A stretch of 40,983 nt of DNA from Clostridia bacterium (GCA_017451735.1 JAFTNU010000074.1:1-40983); one strand, 5' to 3'; positions 7,614-15,542 are shown, counted from the stretch's first letter. Notes: generated by a model not told the origin, from the sequence alone. Translations and numbers: made by a program.

Positions 7614-9354
7614 GTCAATCGGACGAATTATCTCTTGGTGTGGAAAATTCAAGGCAAAATTGTTTATCGGCTTTATCTTTTCTTTCCTTGCGACATGGTG
7701 TGCCGCTATGCCTGCGCTGATTGCGGCGCATACCATTGGAATGTTGACCCGACAGGCACAAGGTAAAAGCACATTTGACTCAAAATGGATTTTGTTGAGT
7801 ATGCTGCTGATTGCGTTCTTTGTCGTTCTTCGCTTTATCTGTACCTATCTGCAAGCGAAATTTCAAGAAACGATCAGCTATGAGCTGGTGGCGAGAGATC
7901 GTCTGGCGATTGGTGAGGCGATGAAAAGAGTATCATTAGGGTATTTCCAAAAAATGAATACGGGAAATATTCTGAACTCGATTACAACCGGCTTGCAAAC
8001 ACTTGAAAATATGGGTATCCGTATGATCGACACATTTATAGGCGGTTATTTGAATTACTTATGTTTCTTCTTGTGGTTGCTGTTTGTAAATCCGATTGCT
8101 TCTTTGATTACGCTTGCCGGTGCGGTTGTTTCGTTCCTGTTTTTGATGTTGATATCAAAACGAAGCGAAAAGAATATCCCCGTAGCCGCAAAAGTGAATC
8201 GTGAATTAACTTCTGCTTCAATCGAATATGTCAGAGGCTTGTCTATTGTGAAATCCTTCGGGCAGAGCGGCGCATCCATGCAGACAATGGCTGCGGCTTG
8301 TAAAGCAAGTAAGGATATCAATGAAAAAATTGAATTGGGATATACTCCCGCTAACTGCTTGCATCAGTTGGCTCTGAAAACGGCATCGGCAGCTCTGCTG
8401 ATAGAAATATTCTGTCTTGGTATTATGGGGCAGATCGAATTGCCGCTTATGTTGGTGTTTGTCTTTTTGTCGTTTACTCTCTTTGCGGGAATCGAACCGA
8501 TCAGCGACAGCGCACATATTCTCGGTATTATCGACGACGCATTGGAACAGTTAGAGGAATTGCAATCCGAGCAAGTTTTGGATAAAGACGGTAAGGATAT
8601 CAAACTTGATACATTCGATATTTGTTTTGACCACGTTAGCTTCGGATATGACGAAAGACCCGTATTGAAAGATGTCAGCTTCACTATTCCCGAACAGACA
8701 ACTACGGCTATTGTAGGATCGTCCGGTAGCGGCAAAACAACGATATGTAATCTGATTGCAAGATTTTATGATGTAAACAGCGGTACTGTGTCGGTCGGTC
8801 AGACGGATGTACGAAAAATGACCTGCGACAGTTTGCTGTCGAATATTTCAATGGTGTTCCAAAAAGTATATTTGTTCAATGATACCATTGAGAATAATAT
8901 TCGCTTTGGTAATCCGTCAGCTACACATGATGATGTTGTGGAGGCGGCAAAAAAAGCACGGTGCCACGATTTTATTATGAAGCTCCCGGATGGATATAAC
9001 ACGATTGTTGGTGAAGGCGGTTCTTCACTTTCCGGCGGCGAAAAGCAACGTATTTCTATTGCAAGAGCTATTTTGAAGAATGCTCCCATTATTATCTTGG
9101 ACGAGGCTACGGCAAGCGTCGATCCGGAAAATGAGCATTTCATTCAACAGGCGATAAGTGAATTGACAGCCCATAAAACGGTTATCGTTATTGCTCACCG
9201 TCTTGCAACGATTGAGCACGCAGATCAGATTTTGGTGGTTGAGGATGGGCGTATTGTTCAAAGCGGAACACACAAGGAATTGATCCAACAGGAAGGGCTA
9301 TATAAGCGATTTATTTCTATCCGTGAGCAAGCGGAGGGATGGAGTATCAATTAA
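7606..9354 (+). CDS. ABC transporter, fused membrane and ATPase domains (YbtQ/IrtB-like)
   Basis: This is a second half-transporter of 582 residues: membrane domain (about 1-310) and ATPase domain (about 340-575). It has Walker A GSSGSGKTT, signature LSGGEKQ and Walker B 'IIILDEATASVDPEN'. Its start at ATG 7606 lies inside the end of the preceding gene, behind AAAGGAGG (7592-7599), so the two products are made together. An in-frame GTG at 7561 is upstream of the ribosome binding site and unlikely. Both ATP sites look intact. Role by context: partner of the upstream half-transporter in uptake of a metal chelate; the substrate is unknown. Confidence 0.87.
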   Translation: MFKSIGRIISWCGKFKAKLFIGFIFSFLATWCAAMPALIAAHTIGMLTRQAQGKSTFDSKWILLSMLLIAFFVVLRFICTYLQAKFQETISYELVARDRLAIGEAMKRVSLGYFQKMNTGNILNSITTGLQTLENMGIRMIDTFIGGYLNYLCFFLWLLFVNPIASLITLAGAVVSFLFLMLISKRSEKNIPVAAKVNRELTSASIEYVRGLSIVKSFGQSGASMQTMAAACKASKDINEKIELGYTPANCLHQLALKTASAALLIEIFCLGIMGQIELPLMLVFVFLSFTLFAGIEPISDSAHILGIIDDALEQLEELQSEQVLDKDGKDIKLDTFDICFDHVSFGYDERPVLKDVSFTIPEQTTTAIVGSSGSGKTTICNLIARFYDVNSGTVSVGQTDVRKMTCDSLLSNISMVFQKVYLFNDTIENNIRFGNPSATHDDVVEAAKKARCHDFIMKLPDGYNTIVGEGGSSLSGGEKQRISIARAILKNAPIIILDEATASVDPENEHFIQQAISELTAHKTVIVIAHRLATIEHADQILVVEDGRIVQSGTHKELIQQEGLYKRFISIREQAEGWSIN

Positions 9355-9506
9355 CATTAGTATTGCATAAACCACAACGTAAAGGACAATTTATACGTGG
9401 CTTAGCGACAATATTATCAGCGGTATTTGCAGACTTAACCGATATTCTTGCAAAGTGCGGAATGCGAAAAACAAACTTGGATGTAGTTTGTCTTGAATAC
9501 GAATAA
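9339..9506 (+). CDS. Possible 55-residue protein or gene remnant
   Basis: This short frame starts at ATG 9339, inside the end of the ABC gene and in another frame, with GGAGG only one base or so upstream. The product is basic at first ('HKPQRKGQFIRG') with a mildly hydrophobic middle ('LATILSAVFADLTDILAKCG'). The stop codon lies in the first arm of the hairpin at 9502. It could be a real small gene or the remnant of a mobile-element gene. No family is recognised. Confidence 0.35.
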   Translation: MEYQLTLVLHKPQRKGQFIRGLATILSAVFADLTDILAKCGMRKTNLDVVCLEYE

Positions 9507-9546
9507 TGCTCCTACCAACCTTTATTGGGTCGAGAGGAGCATTATT
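9502..9546. terminator. Bidirectional terminator hairpin between convergent genes
   Basis: A perfect 12-bp stem (AATAATGCTCCT with AGGAGCATTATT) encloses a 21-base loop. The arms are A/T-rich at their bases, so a U-rich tail is present in both directions. It separates the plus-strand ABC operon from the minus-strand gene ending at 9557. Confidence 0.7.
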
Positions 9547-9556
9547 CATTGATATT

Positions 9557-9802
9557 CTAATCTAATGATTTGTATTCGGTTACTGTTTTCAAATATGCTT
9601 CGGGGTCGCCGTTCAAAATGAGGTCTGCATATTCAAGCGGTGCATTATAGATTAGATAATCAAGCTCTGAGCGCTGATACATATTGTCGGCAACTTCATT
9701 CTCAACAGCAATCGTATCAATCGCAATCATGCTACCGTCGGTGAATTTCAGTTCCACACAGCAGTTATCGAAGTTATATTCGCAGGATATAAGGCGTTTC
9801 AT
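9557..9802 (-). CDS. DUF6061-like small protein
   Basis: The protein has 81 residues and starts behind GGAGGTAAAA. 'LISCEYNFDNCCVELKFTDGS' followed by 'VENEVADNMYQRSELDYLIYNAPLEYADLIL' matches the small DUF6061 family as I remember it. That family is of unknown function and is frequent in Firmicutes, often on integrated elements. It lies at the right end of the AT-rich island next to the truncated lipid kinase gene and is transcribed toward the ABC operon. No enzymatic motif is visible. Confidence 0.75.
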   Translation of the reverse strand: MKRLISCEYNFDNCCVELKFTDGSMIAIDTIAVENEVADNMYQRSELDYLIYNAPLEYADLILNGDPEAYLKTVTEYKSLD

Positions 9803-9865
9803 AGGGTTTTACCTCCAAAATTGATGTTATGGAAGTATTGTAAGCGTGGGTTTTGAGTGGTATCT

Positions 9866-9970
9866 TTAACTATGGGAAATCTCGCCTTCGTACAAGGACA
9901 TCAGCTTTTTGCTTTCCTCCGCACTGTTGCCGGTGCCGGCGTGCGGATTATAAATGATATAAGTTTTCAT
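9866..9970 (-). pseudogene. Diacylglycerol (lipid) kinase gene, N-terminal fragment only
   Basis: A good ribosome binding site (AAGGGAGG) precedes an ATG and a frame reading 'KTYIIYNPHAGTGNSAEESKKL'. This is the opening strand and nucleotide-binding 'NPxAGxG' motif of the DAGK catalytic domain (YegS/DgkB type). The frame stops after 34 codons, where a full protein would have about 290-300. Composition changes to AT-rich at the break, so the island junction probably lies within 9866-9880. The rest of the gene is not in the window. Confidence 0.65.
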
Positions 9971-10082
9971 ATGTCGCCTCCCTTAATTGATCGGATTGCA
10001 GGTCTGAGAAGATACTTTAATTATACCACATCATTTCAAAGCCGAAAATAAACAAAATCGCGAATTTGTTTAGTTTTTCGAT

Positions 10083-10131
10083 AAAAAACGACGCCCCCTG
10101 CCCCCCGAACACCGTTCGGGGGGCGGGGGGC
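10083..10131 (-). terminator. Rho-independent terminator of the nitrogen operon
   Basis: An 18-base G/C-rich stem (10093-10110 with 10114-10131, essentially perfect) with a 3-base loop is followed on the minus strand by TTTTTT (bases 10083-10088). It lies directly after the ANTAR gene stop. Confidence 0.9.
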
Positions 10132-10137
10132 GATCCT

Positions 10138-10722
10138 TCAGCCGTAGGTTTTTAAAATGCTTTCGGCTATGGCGCGCTTTGAAACGCATTGATCCATCGC
10201 TGTCTTTTCGATATATTTGTGGGCATCCTCCTCGGTCATATTCATATGCTCGATCAATACCCATTTGGCGCGGTTCACGATGCGGATCTCGGCCATTTTT
10301 TCTTCTACCGATACTGTTTTTTGCTCCGAGCACCGCAAGCGCTCGCGGGCAATGACGAGCCAATCCAGTGCCTGTGTGAGGGTGGGCCTTGAGGTGGGCT
10401 TTGGGAGAATAAATACACCCCGTAAAGCTGCCTTTTCGTAAATTTCGTGATAGACCTCGTTGCGCACCAGCATCATGGCCACGGTACTTTTCTCGTTACA
10501 GACATCTATGGCAAAGCGGGTACCGATATCATCGGGCAGGGGCGCATTGATCAGCACAAGGTCAAAGGCATATTCCAGCATGGCCCGCTTGGCGGCGCTG
10601 ATGCTTGCCACGGTGGTGACGGGGAAATAGCGGGATTCGGGGAGCAATTCCCGCAAGGAATCATTGAGCTTTTCCGATGCTGATACCAGTAAAACACTGT
10701 ATATCCGTTCTGTCAGACTCAT
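10138..10722 (-). CDS. ANTAR-domain antitermination regulator with degenerate receiver
   Basis: The protein has 194 residues. Residues about 8-125 resemble a response-regulator receiver, but the position of the phosphorylated aspartate reads 'LVLINAPLP' (Asn59), so it is a pseudo-receiver. Residues about 140-194 are an ANTAR domain ('AKWVLIEHMNMTEEDAHKYIEKTAMDQCVSKRAIAESIL'), which binds paired hexaloop RNA hairpins and prevents transcription termination. It is the last gene of the glutamate synthase/glutamine synthetase operon, 41 bases after glnA. Hairpins with an A1/G4 hexaloop stand at the start of both divergent transcripts (15427-15444 and 15581-15598) and are the likely targets. Signal input is unknown because the phospho-site is missing. 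Confidence 0.88.
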   Translation of the reverse strand: MSLTERIYSVLLVSASEKLNDSLRELLPESRYFPVTTVASISAAKRAMLEYAFDLVLINAPLPDDIGTRFAIDVCNEKSTVAMMLVRNEVYHEIYEKAALRGVFILPKPTSRPTLTQALDWLVIARERLRCSEQKTVSVEEKMAEIRIVNRAKWVLIEHMNMTEEDAHKYIEKTAMDQCVSKRAIAESILKTYG

Positions 10723-10763
10723 CGTGCTCCCCCTTTCTCGGTTGGAATTTTGTTGATTTCAGA

Positions 10764-11978
10764 TCATGCGTTGTGACAGTAAGCACCGATAACCGTGCCC
10801 GGCAGATGGCGGGCGATAAAGGCGCTGGCCCCGGCGGCCGCCACTGCCTCGTCACGGGATTGCGGTAGCTTTTTGAATTTGGCCAGAGTGACGGGATCGG
10901 CCGCAAACAGATTGATGTCGGTGGCGGGAGGCAGAGGTATTTTTTTCTCGATACCGTCCATTGCCGCACGGATGAGAAGCGCAAAGGCCAGATACGGGTT
11001 GGTGGCAGGATCGGGGGAACGAAGCTCGGCTCTGCGGTATTCGCCCGTGGCGGCGGGAACACGCACCAGCTGTGAACGGTTCTCGGCGGACCAGGAGATG
11101 TAACGGGGAGCCTTGTAATTTCCAAAACGCTCATAGGATTCGTGAATGGGGTTAAGGAACAGTGTCATATCCGATATGTGCGTCAGGATCCCCGCGATCA
11201 TGCAGGGGAGCAGGTCGGAGCCGTTTTTATTTTTGACCGACAGATTGATGTGGAAGCCGTTGCCGGGCTGACCGGGGACAGGCTTGGGTGAAAAATCGGC
11301 GCACAGACCGTTACGCCCCGCCACGGTTTTGACCACGGTTCGAAAGGTCATGGCATTATCGGCACTGGTCAGGGCATCGGCATAGCGGAAGTCGATCTCG
11401 TTTTGCCCGGGGCCCTCCTCGTGGTGAGAGCTTTCGGGGAAGATATCCATTTTTTCCAGGGTCAGACAAATCTCGCGGCGCACATTCTCGCCTCTGTCCT
11501 CGGGGGCGATGTCCATGTAACCCGCGGTGTCAAAGGGTGCGGTGGTGGGGTTACCGCTCTCATCCAGCTTGAACAGATAGAATTCCATTTCCGCACCAAA
11601 GGCAAAGGAGATGCCTTGCTTTTCGGCATCGGCAACAGCCTTTTTCAGAATGCTTCTGGTGTCTCCCTCGAAAAGAGAGCCGTCGGGGAGGTGGATCGAG
11701 CAGAACATCCGCACCACACGGCCGTGCTCGGGGCGCCAGGGAAGCACCGTCAGCGTGCCGGGGTCGGGGCGCAGGAAAAGATCGGAGTGGGTCTCGTCTC
11801 CAAAGCCGTCGATGGCAGAGGCGTCGATGGCGATACCGCAATCAAAGGCCCGGGGCAGCTCCCCCGGCATGATCGAAATATTTTTTTGCTTGCCGTAGAT
11901 GTCGCAAAAGGCAAGACGGATGAATTTCACATCCTCCTCCATGACATATTGCATGACTTCTTGTGCCGAATACTTCAT
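10764..11978 (-). CDS. glnA: Glutamine synthetase, short type I form
   Basis: It makes glutamine from glutamate, ammonia and ATP. The protein has 404 residues, shorter than the usual ~440-470. The N-terminal beta-grasp (about 1-90) has 'FIRLAFCDIYGKQKNISI'. The catalytic domain shows metal-site and substrate motifs 'GAEMEFYLF', 'EEGPGQNEIDFRYADAL', 'GNGFHINLS', 'NPIHESYERFG', 'RSQLVRVPA' and 'RRAELRSPDPATNPYLAFA'. The C-terminal segment with the adenylylation tyrosine of long GSI types is not evident. ATG 11978 follows AAAGGAG. It sits between the glutamate synthase GXGXG subunit gene and the ANTAR gene, making a compact GS-GOGAT operon. A second, type III enzyme is encoded divergently at 15657. 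Confidence 0.9.
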   Translation of the reverse strand: MKYSAQEVMQYVMEEDVKFIRLAFCDIYGKQKNISIMPGELPRAFDCGIAIDASAIDGFGDETHSDLFLRPDPGTLTVLPWRPEHGRVVRMFCSIHLPDGSLFEGDTRSILKKAVADAEKQGISFAFGAEMEFYLFKLDESGNPTTAPFDTAGYMDIAPEDRGENVRREICLTLEKMDIFPESSHHEEGPGQNEIDFRYADALTSADNAMTFRTVVKTVAGRNGLCADFSPKPVPGQPGNGFHINLSVKNKNGSDLLPCMIAGILTHISDMTLFLNPIHESYERFGNYKAPRYISWSAENRSQLVRVPAATGEYRRAELRSPDPATNPYLAFALLIRAAMDGIEKKIPLPPATDINLFAADPVTLAKFKKLPQSRDEAVAAAGASAFIARHLPGTVIGAYCHNA

Positions 11979-12000
11979 CTTCCCACTCCTTTAAAATCCT

Positions 12001-12714
12001 TTAATTTGAGACATACATCTGATGATAGGGGTTATTGCTGTCGGGGGTCACCACGGTGAAGGGTCCCCGCATGATCTGCTCGGTCTCATATCCGAAAAGT
12101 GCGCAAAATTCGGATACGTACGGCAAAATTTCGGCAAGATCCGCATCGTCTGCGGTTTTTGCGCTCACTTGCGCGGGAAAGGAGATATTGGTGCAATCCG
12201 ACCGTAGGAGCACTTTTCCGCCGTGCATGCCCGTGCAGGGAAAATCCCCCACGATGGGGCCGCCGTCAAGTCCCAGAACGATGATCTTTCCGCCCGCCTG
12301 ATATTCCCCGAGAAAGCTGCCCGCACGGCCACCAATGACGATGACCGGCACCTTCTCCCGATATTCCTTCATATGGATGCCGGCTCGGTAGCCGGCATTC
12401 CCCTTAACAAGGATCCTGCCGCCGCGCATAGCATATCCCGCGGCATCGCCAATACTCCCGTGTACAACGATCTCACCGTCGTTCATGGTGTCGCCCACGG
12501 CATCCTGGGCGTTGCCGTTTACGGTGACGGTGGCACCGTTGAGATAAGCCCCAAGGGCGTTCCCCGGTATCCCGTCAATACCGATCTTTTTCTCTCCCAT
12601 GCCGGCGGCGATAAAGCGTTGCCCCCGGCAATGGGTGATCTGACAAGGCTCCTCTGCCTCGCGGATTCTGTCATTTAAGGCACGGTGATCCAGTGCTTCT
12701 GCGTTTATCAACAT
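12001..12714 (-). CDS. Glutamate synthase, GXGXG (beta-helix) subunit
   Basis: The protein has 237 residues and corresponds to the C-terminal domain of large-subunit glutamate synthase, encoded separately as in archaeal-type enzymes. It shows a repeating right-handed beta-helix with GxGxG-like turns: 'GATVTVNGNAQDAVGDTMNDGEIVVHGSIGDAAGYAMRGGRILVKGNAGYRAGIHM'. This domain is structural and packs against the FMN synthase domain. The gene follows the FMN subunit by about 50 bases and precedes glnA by 22. Confidence 0.88.
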   Translation of the reverse strand: MLINAEALDHRALNDRIREAEEPCQITHCRGQRFIAAGMGEKKIGIDGIPGNALGAYLNGATVTVNGNAQDAVGDTMNDGEIVVHGSIGDAAGYAMRGGRILVKGNAGYRAGIHMKEYREKVPVIVIGGRAGSFLGEYQAGGKIIVLGLDGGPIVGDFPCTGMHGGKVLLRSDCTNISFPAQVSAKTADDADLAEILPYVSEFCALFGYETEQIMRGPFTVVTPDSNNPYHQMYVSN

Positions 12715-12762
12715 GATTATATCACACCTTTCATTATTTTTCCATGGTGTTATTAGATTTTT

Positions 12763-14268
12763 TTATTCGCCTGCGTGGGCGATCCCCAGGATCGACAGCT
12801 CCTTTTCCGAAAGTCCGATCCCACGGAGCATGAGACGGTTGCCTCTGAGTGCTTCGATGGCGTTGATGCCCATGCCGCCCATCATCTCCTTGATTTCGTG
12901 ATTCCATGCGGTCATCAGATTGCACAGACGGCGAGCACCTTCCTCGGGGTCAAGGCGTTTGACCAGCTCGGCCCGCTGGGTGGCGATACCCCAGTTGCAT
13001 TTACCGCTCTGACAGTTGCGGCAGAGATGGCAGCCCAGGGCGATCAGGGCGGCTGTGCCGATGTAGCAGGCATCGGCCCCCAGGGCCACTGCCTTGACCA
13101 CATCGGCGGCGGAGCGGATGCTTCCGCTGGCGATCAGCGATACACGGTTGCGGATTCCCTCGTCCCGCAGGCGTTGATCCACGGCGGCCAGTGCCAGCTC
13201 GATGGGAATGCCCACATTGTCCCGGATGCGGGTGGGAGCGGCCCCCGTGCCTCCGCGAAATCCGTCGATGGCGATGATATCGGCGCCGCTGCGGGCAATA
13301 CCGCTGGCAATGGCGGCAATATTGTGTACGGCCGCTACCTTCACAATGATCGGCTTTTTGTATTCGGTGGCTTCCTTGAGAGAAAAGACCAATTGACGCA
13401 GATCCTCAATGGAATAAATATCATGGTGCGGGGCAGGGGAGATGGCGTCGGACCCTTCCGGGATCATGCGGGTGCGGGAAACGTCCCCCACGATCTTGGC
13501 CCCCGGAAGATGGCCGCCGATACCGGGCTTGGCGCCCTGACCCATCTTGATCTCGATGGCGGCACCCGCCTCGAGGAAATCCTTGTAAACACCGAAGCGG
13601 CCCGATGCCACCTGTACCACGGTATGCTCACCGTAGCAGTAGAAATCCTCGTGCAGACCACCTTCGCCCGTGTTGTAATAGATGCCAAGCTCTGCGGCGG
13701 CTTTGGCCAGTGCGGCATGGGCATTATAGCTGATCGAGCCGTAGCTCATGGCTGAGAACATGACCGGCATGGTCAGATGGAGCCGGGGGGTAGCCTCACA
13801 TTTGATCCGCCCTTCCTTGTCCCTCTCGATCCGCGCGGGGCTTTTTCCCAGAAATACATCGGTTTCCATAGGCTCACGCAAGGGATCGATGGGGGGATTG
13901 GTGACCTGGGATGCATTGATCAGGATCCTGTCCCAATAGACGGGCAACGGATTGGGATTGCCCATGGAGGAAAGGAGCACACCGCCGCTCTCGGCTTGCT
14001 TGTAGATCTCGTTGACGGTGGAAGCCGACCAGTTGGCATTTTCCCGCAGAGTGCAGTTACTTTTCACGATTTTTAATGCACGTGTGGGACAAATTGCGAC
14101 ACAACGCTGGCAATTAACGCATTTGCTTTCATCTGCCAGCATCAGCTTGTGCTCGGCATCAAAGCGGTGCACCTCGTTGGCACATTGCTTTTCACAAAGG
14201 CGGCATTTGACACAGCGGCTGTCGTTACGTACCACCTCGAACGCAGGATAGATCAGATTCATCTTCAT
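12763..14268 (-). CDS. Glutamate synthase, FMN/ferredoxin-domain subunit
   Basis: The protein has 501 residues. An N-terminal pair of 4Fe-4S clusters (about 18-65: 'CVKCRLCEKQC', 'CVNCQRCVAICP') precedes the FMN-binding synthase barrel. The barrel has 'MSYGSISYNAHAALAKAAAELGIYYNTGEGG', 'MGQGAKPGIGGHLPG', 'RGGTGAAPTRI' and a cluster-binding 'CHLCRNCQSGKCNWGIATQ'. It converts 2-oxoglutarate and ammonia (from the amidotransferase subunit) to glutamate. The built-in ferredoxin domain and absence of a gltD gene in this operon suggest electrons come from ferredoxin rather than a GltD reductase. Its ATG overlaps the stop of the amidotransferase gene, behind AGGAGG. Confidence 0.9.
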   Translation of the reverse strand: MKMNLIYPAFEVVRNDSRCVKCRLCEKQCANEVHRFDAEHKLMLADESKCVNCQRCVAICPTRALKIVKSNCTLRENANWSASTVNEIYKQAESGGVLLSSMGNPNPLPVYWDRILINASQVTNPPIDPLREPMETDVFLGKSPARIERDKEGRIKCEATPRLHLTMPVMFSAMSYGSISYNAHAALAKAAAELGIYYNTGEGGLHEDFYCYGEHTVVQVASGRFGVYKDFLEAGAAIEIKMGQGAKPGIGGHLPGAKIVGDVSRTRMIPEGSDAISPAPHHDIYSIEDLRQLVFSLKEATEYKKPIIVKVAAVHNIAAIASGIARSGADIIAIDGFRGGTGAAPTRIRDNVGIPIELALAAVDQRLRDEGIRNRVSLIASGSIRSAADVVKAVALGADACYIGTAALIALGCHLCRNCQSGKCNWGIATQRAELVKRLDPEEGARRLCNLMTAWNHEIKEMMGGMGINAIEALRGNRLMLRGIGLSEKELSILGIAHAGE

Positions 14269-15362
14269 CAGAATCGCCCCTCCTTTACTTTGATGATGAC
14301 AGGCTCACCGCCTGCGGGCGCATAGATTTTTGTCACATTCGGCTCCATGACACGAATGGCGGCCTCCTCGCTGGCGATGTAGACCTTGTCGTCTTTCTCG
14401 CCCACCACCATGGAACGCAGCTTCAGGCGGTCGTTGAGAGCCATCAGGCCACCCTCAAAGCCCACAACGATCGAGAAGGGACCTGTGACCAGCAGACCTG
14501 AAAAAACGGTGCGCAGATAGGTGAGCCGCTCGCGTTCGTCGGCGGGGCGCTTTTCAATGGTGCTCCAGAAGGGGGCGGCGATCACATGGGCCGCTTCTTC
14601 CGGGGTAAGCCCTTGGATGCGGAGCAGATAATCCATAATGTAGGTGATCACCTCAGTGTCGGTCTGCAGATTGCACTGATAGCCGAACATCTCGATAAAG
14701 CGGCGGTTGGCATCGTAAGAGGAGATCTCGCCGTTATGCACCACCGACAGATCAAGCAGTGTGAAGGGGTGAGCGCCCCCCCACCAGCCGGGGGTATTGG
14801 TGGGATAGCGACCGTGTGCGGTCCAGGCATAGCCTGCGTATTCCTCCAATTTATAAAAAGCACCTACATCCTCGGGGAAGCCCACTGCCTTGAAGGCTCC
14901 CATATTCTTGCCGCAGGAAAAGACGAAGGCTCCTTCCATTTCGGTGTTGATCTTGATGACTGTCCTTGCCACAAACTCTTTTTCATCCAATTGCAGCGAG
15001 GCCAACACCGAGCGTAAGGGGGAAACAAAATAACGCCAGATGATGGGCTCGTCGGTAATGGCCGGGATCTTGCGGGTGGGCATGATCTCGGATTTTACGA
15101 TCTCAAACCGCTCTTTGAGAAATTGCTCGCAGCTTTTGCGCGTGGCACGCTCGTTAAAAAAGAAATGAAGGGCATAAAAGTCCTTGTATTCGGGGTAGAT
15201 GCCGTAAGCGGCAAAGCCGCCGCCAAGACCGTTGGAGCGGTCATGCATGGGGCGCATGGCGTCCATAATGGGCCGGCCAGACATCCGTTCTCCTTCTTTG
15301 GAGATGACGGCGGCAATGGCACAGCCCGAAGGGATGCGAATCTGACCTTCTTTTTTCATCAT
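14268..15362 (-). CDS. Glutamate synthase, class II glutamine amidotransferase subunit
   Basis: The protein has 364 residues and is the separate glutaminase part of the split glutamate synthase. It has 'PSGCAIAAV' with the presumed nucleophile Cys14, then '[29 protein letters not shown]'. It also has the substrate-binding '[22 protein letters not shown]' and '[16 protein letters not shown]'. The cysteine is not at position 2, so an N-terminal propeptide would have to be removed, as in other members of this type. The start is ATG 15362 (or 15359), behind AGAGGGA; an upstream in-frame ATG at 15377 and a start at 15404 lack a ribosome binding site. First gene of the minus-strand operon, behind a consensus promoter and leader hairpins. 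Confidence 0.87.
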   Translation of the reverse strand: MMKKEGQIRIPSGCAIAAVISKEGERMSGRPIMDAMRPMHDRSNGLGGGFAAYGIYPEYKDFYALHFFFNERATRKSCEQFLKERFEIVKSEIMPTRKIPAITDEPIIWRYFVSPLRSVLASLQLDEKEFVARTVIKINTEMEGAFVFSCGKNMGAFKAVGFPEDVGAFYKLEEYAGYAWTAHGRYPTNTPGWWGGAHPFTLLDLSVVHNGEISSYDANRRFIEMFGYQCNLQTDTEVITYIMDYLLRIQGLTPEEAAHVIAAPFWSTIEKRPADERERLTYLRTVFSGLLVTGPFSIVVGFEGGLMALNDRLKLRSMVVGEKDDKVYIASEEAAIRVMEPNVTKIYAPAGGEPVIIKVKEGRF

Positions 15363-15400
15363 AAAAATCCCTCTCATGTTCAAAAAAGAGAAAAGCGCAC

Positions 15401-15428
15401 ACAAAAAACAGCATATACTGTTTCTTGT
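15401..15428 (-). promoter_or_regulatory. Second leader hairpin, glutamate synthase transcript
   Basis: On the minus strand, ACAAGAAACAG pairs with CTGTTTTTTGT (one G-T pair) around the hexaloop TATATG. The right arm contains a run of six T, so a short version of the stem could serve as terminator. It directly follows the AAAGGC hairpin, as expected for the second element of an ANTAR-type attenuator, though its loop lacks the A1/G4 pattern. Confidence 0.5.
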
Positions 15429-15444
15429 GAACGCCTTTGCTCAC
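15427..15444 (-). promoter_or_regulatory. ANTAR-type hexaloop hairpin, glutamate synthase leader
   Basis: On the minus strand, GTGAGC pairs with GTTCAC (one G-T pair) around the six-base loop AAAGGC. The loop has A at position 1 and G at position 4, the pattern known for ANTAR targets. It starts about 9 bases after the -10 box, so it is at the very 5' end of the transcript. Confidence 0.6.
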
Positions 15445-15452
15445 TTGCAAGC

Positions 15453-15481
15453 ATTATAGCATCAAACCTTCAATTTGTCAA
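15453..15481 (-). promoter_or_regulatory. Sigma-A promoter of the minus-strand nitrogen operon
   Basis: TTGACA (15476-15481) and TATAAT (15453-15458), read on the minus strand, are both perfect consensus hexamers with a 17-base spacer. With a promoter this strong, control probably comes after initiation, in the leader. Confidence 0.9.
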
Positions 15482-15504
15482 CGGAAAAACGAGAAAAATT
15501 CAAT

Positions 15505-15538
15505 TTTTTGCAAGAACGCGTTTAAAAAATTGCAAAAA
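15505..15538. promoter_or_regulatory. Inverted repeat between the two divergent promoters
   Basis: A perfect 9-base inverted repeat (TTTTTGCAA ... TTGCAAAAA) with a 16-base gap sits between the two -35 boxes of the divergent nitrogen promoters. It could be an operator for a shared regulator; no binding protein is known from the sequence. The 294-base interval 15363-15656 holds only regulatory elements. Confidence 0.4.
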
Positions 15539-15542
15539 CCCC

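Larger units (their letters stand above)
1..9870. mobile_element. AT-rich accessory island for iron or siderophore uptake (left end outside window)
   Basis: Base composition and codon use up to about 9870 are visibly more AT-rich than the GC-rich housekeeping genes that follow. The content is accessory: siderophore-type binding protein, DtxR and AraC regulators, ECF transporter, YbtPQ-like ABC pair and a DUF6061-like gene of the kind common on integrated elements. The right edge falls inside a lipid kinase gene whose remaining N-terminal fragment starts at 9970 on the minus strand. No integrase or conjugation gene is visible, so calling this a transferred island is inference. The left boundary cannot be seen. 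Confidence 0.55.
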
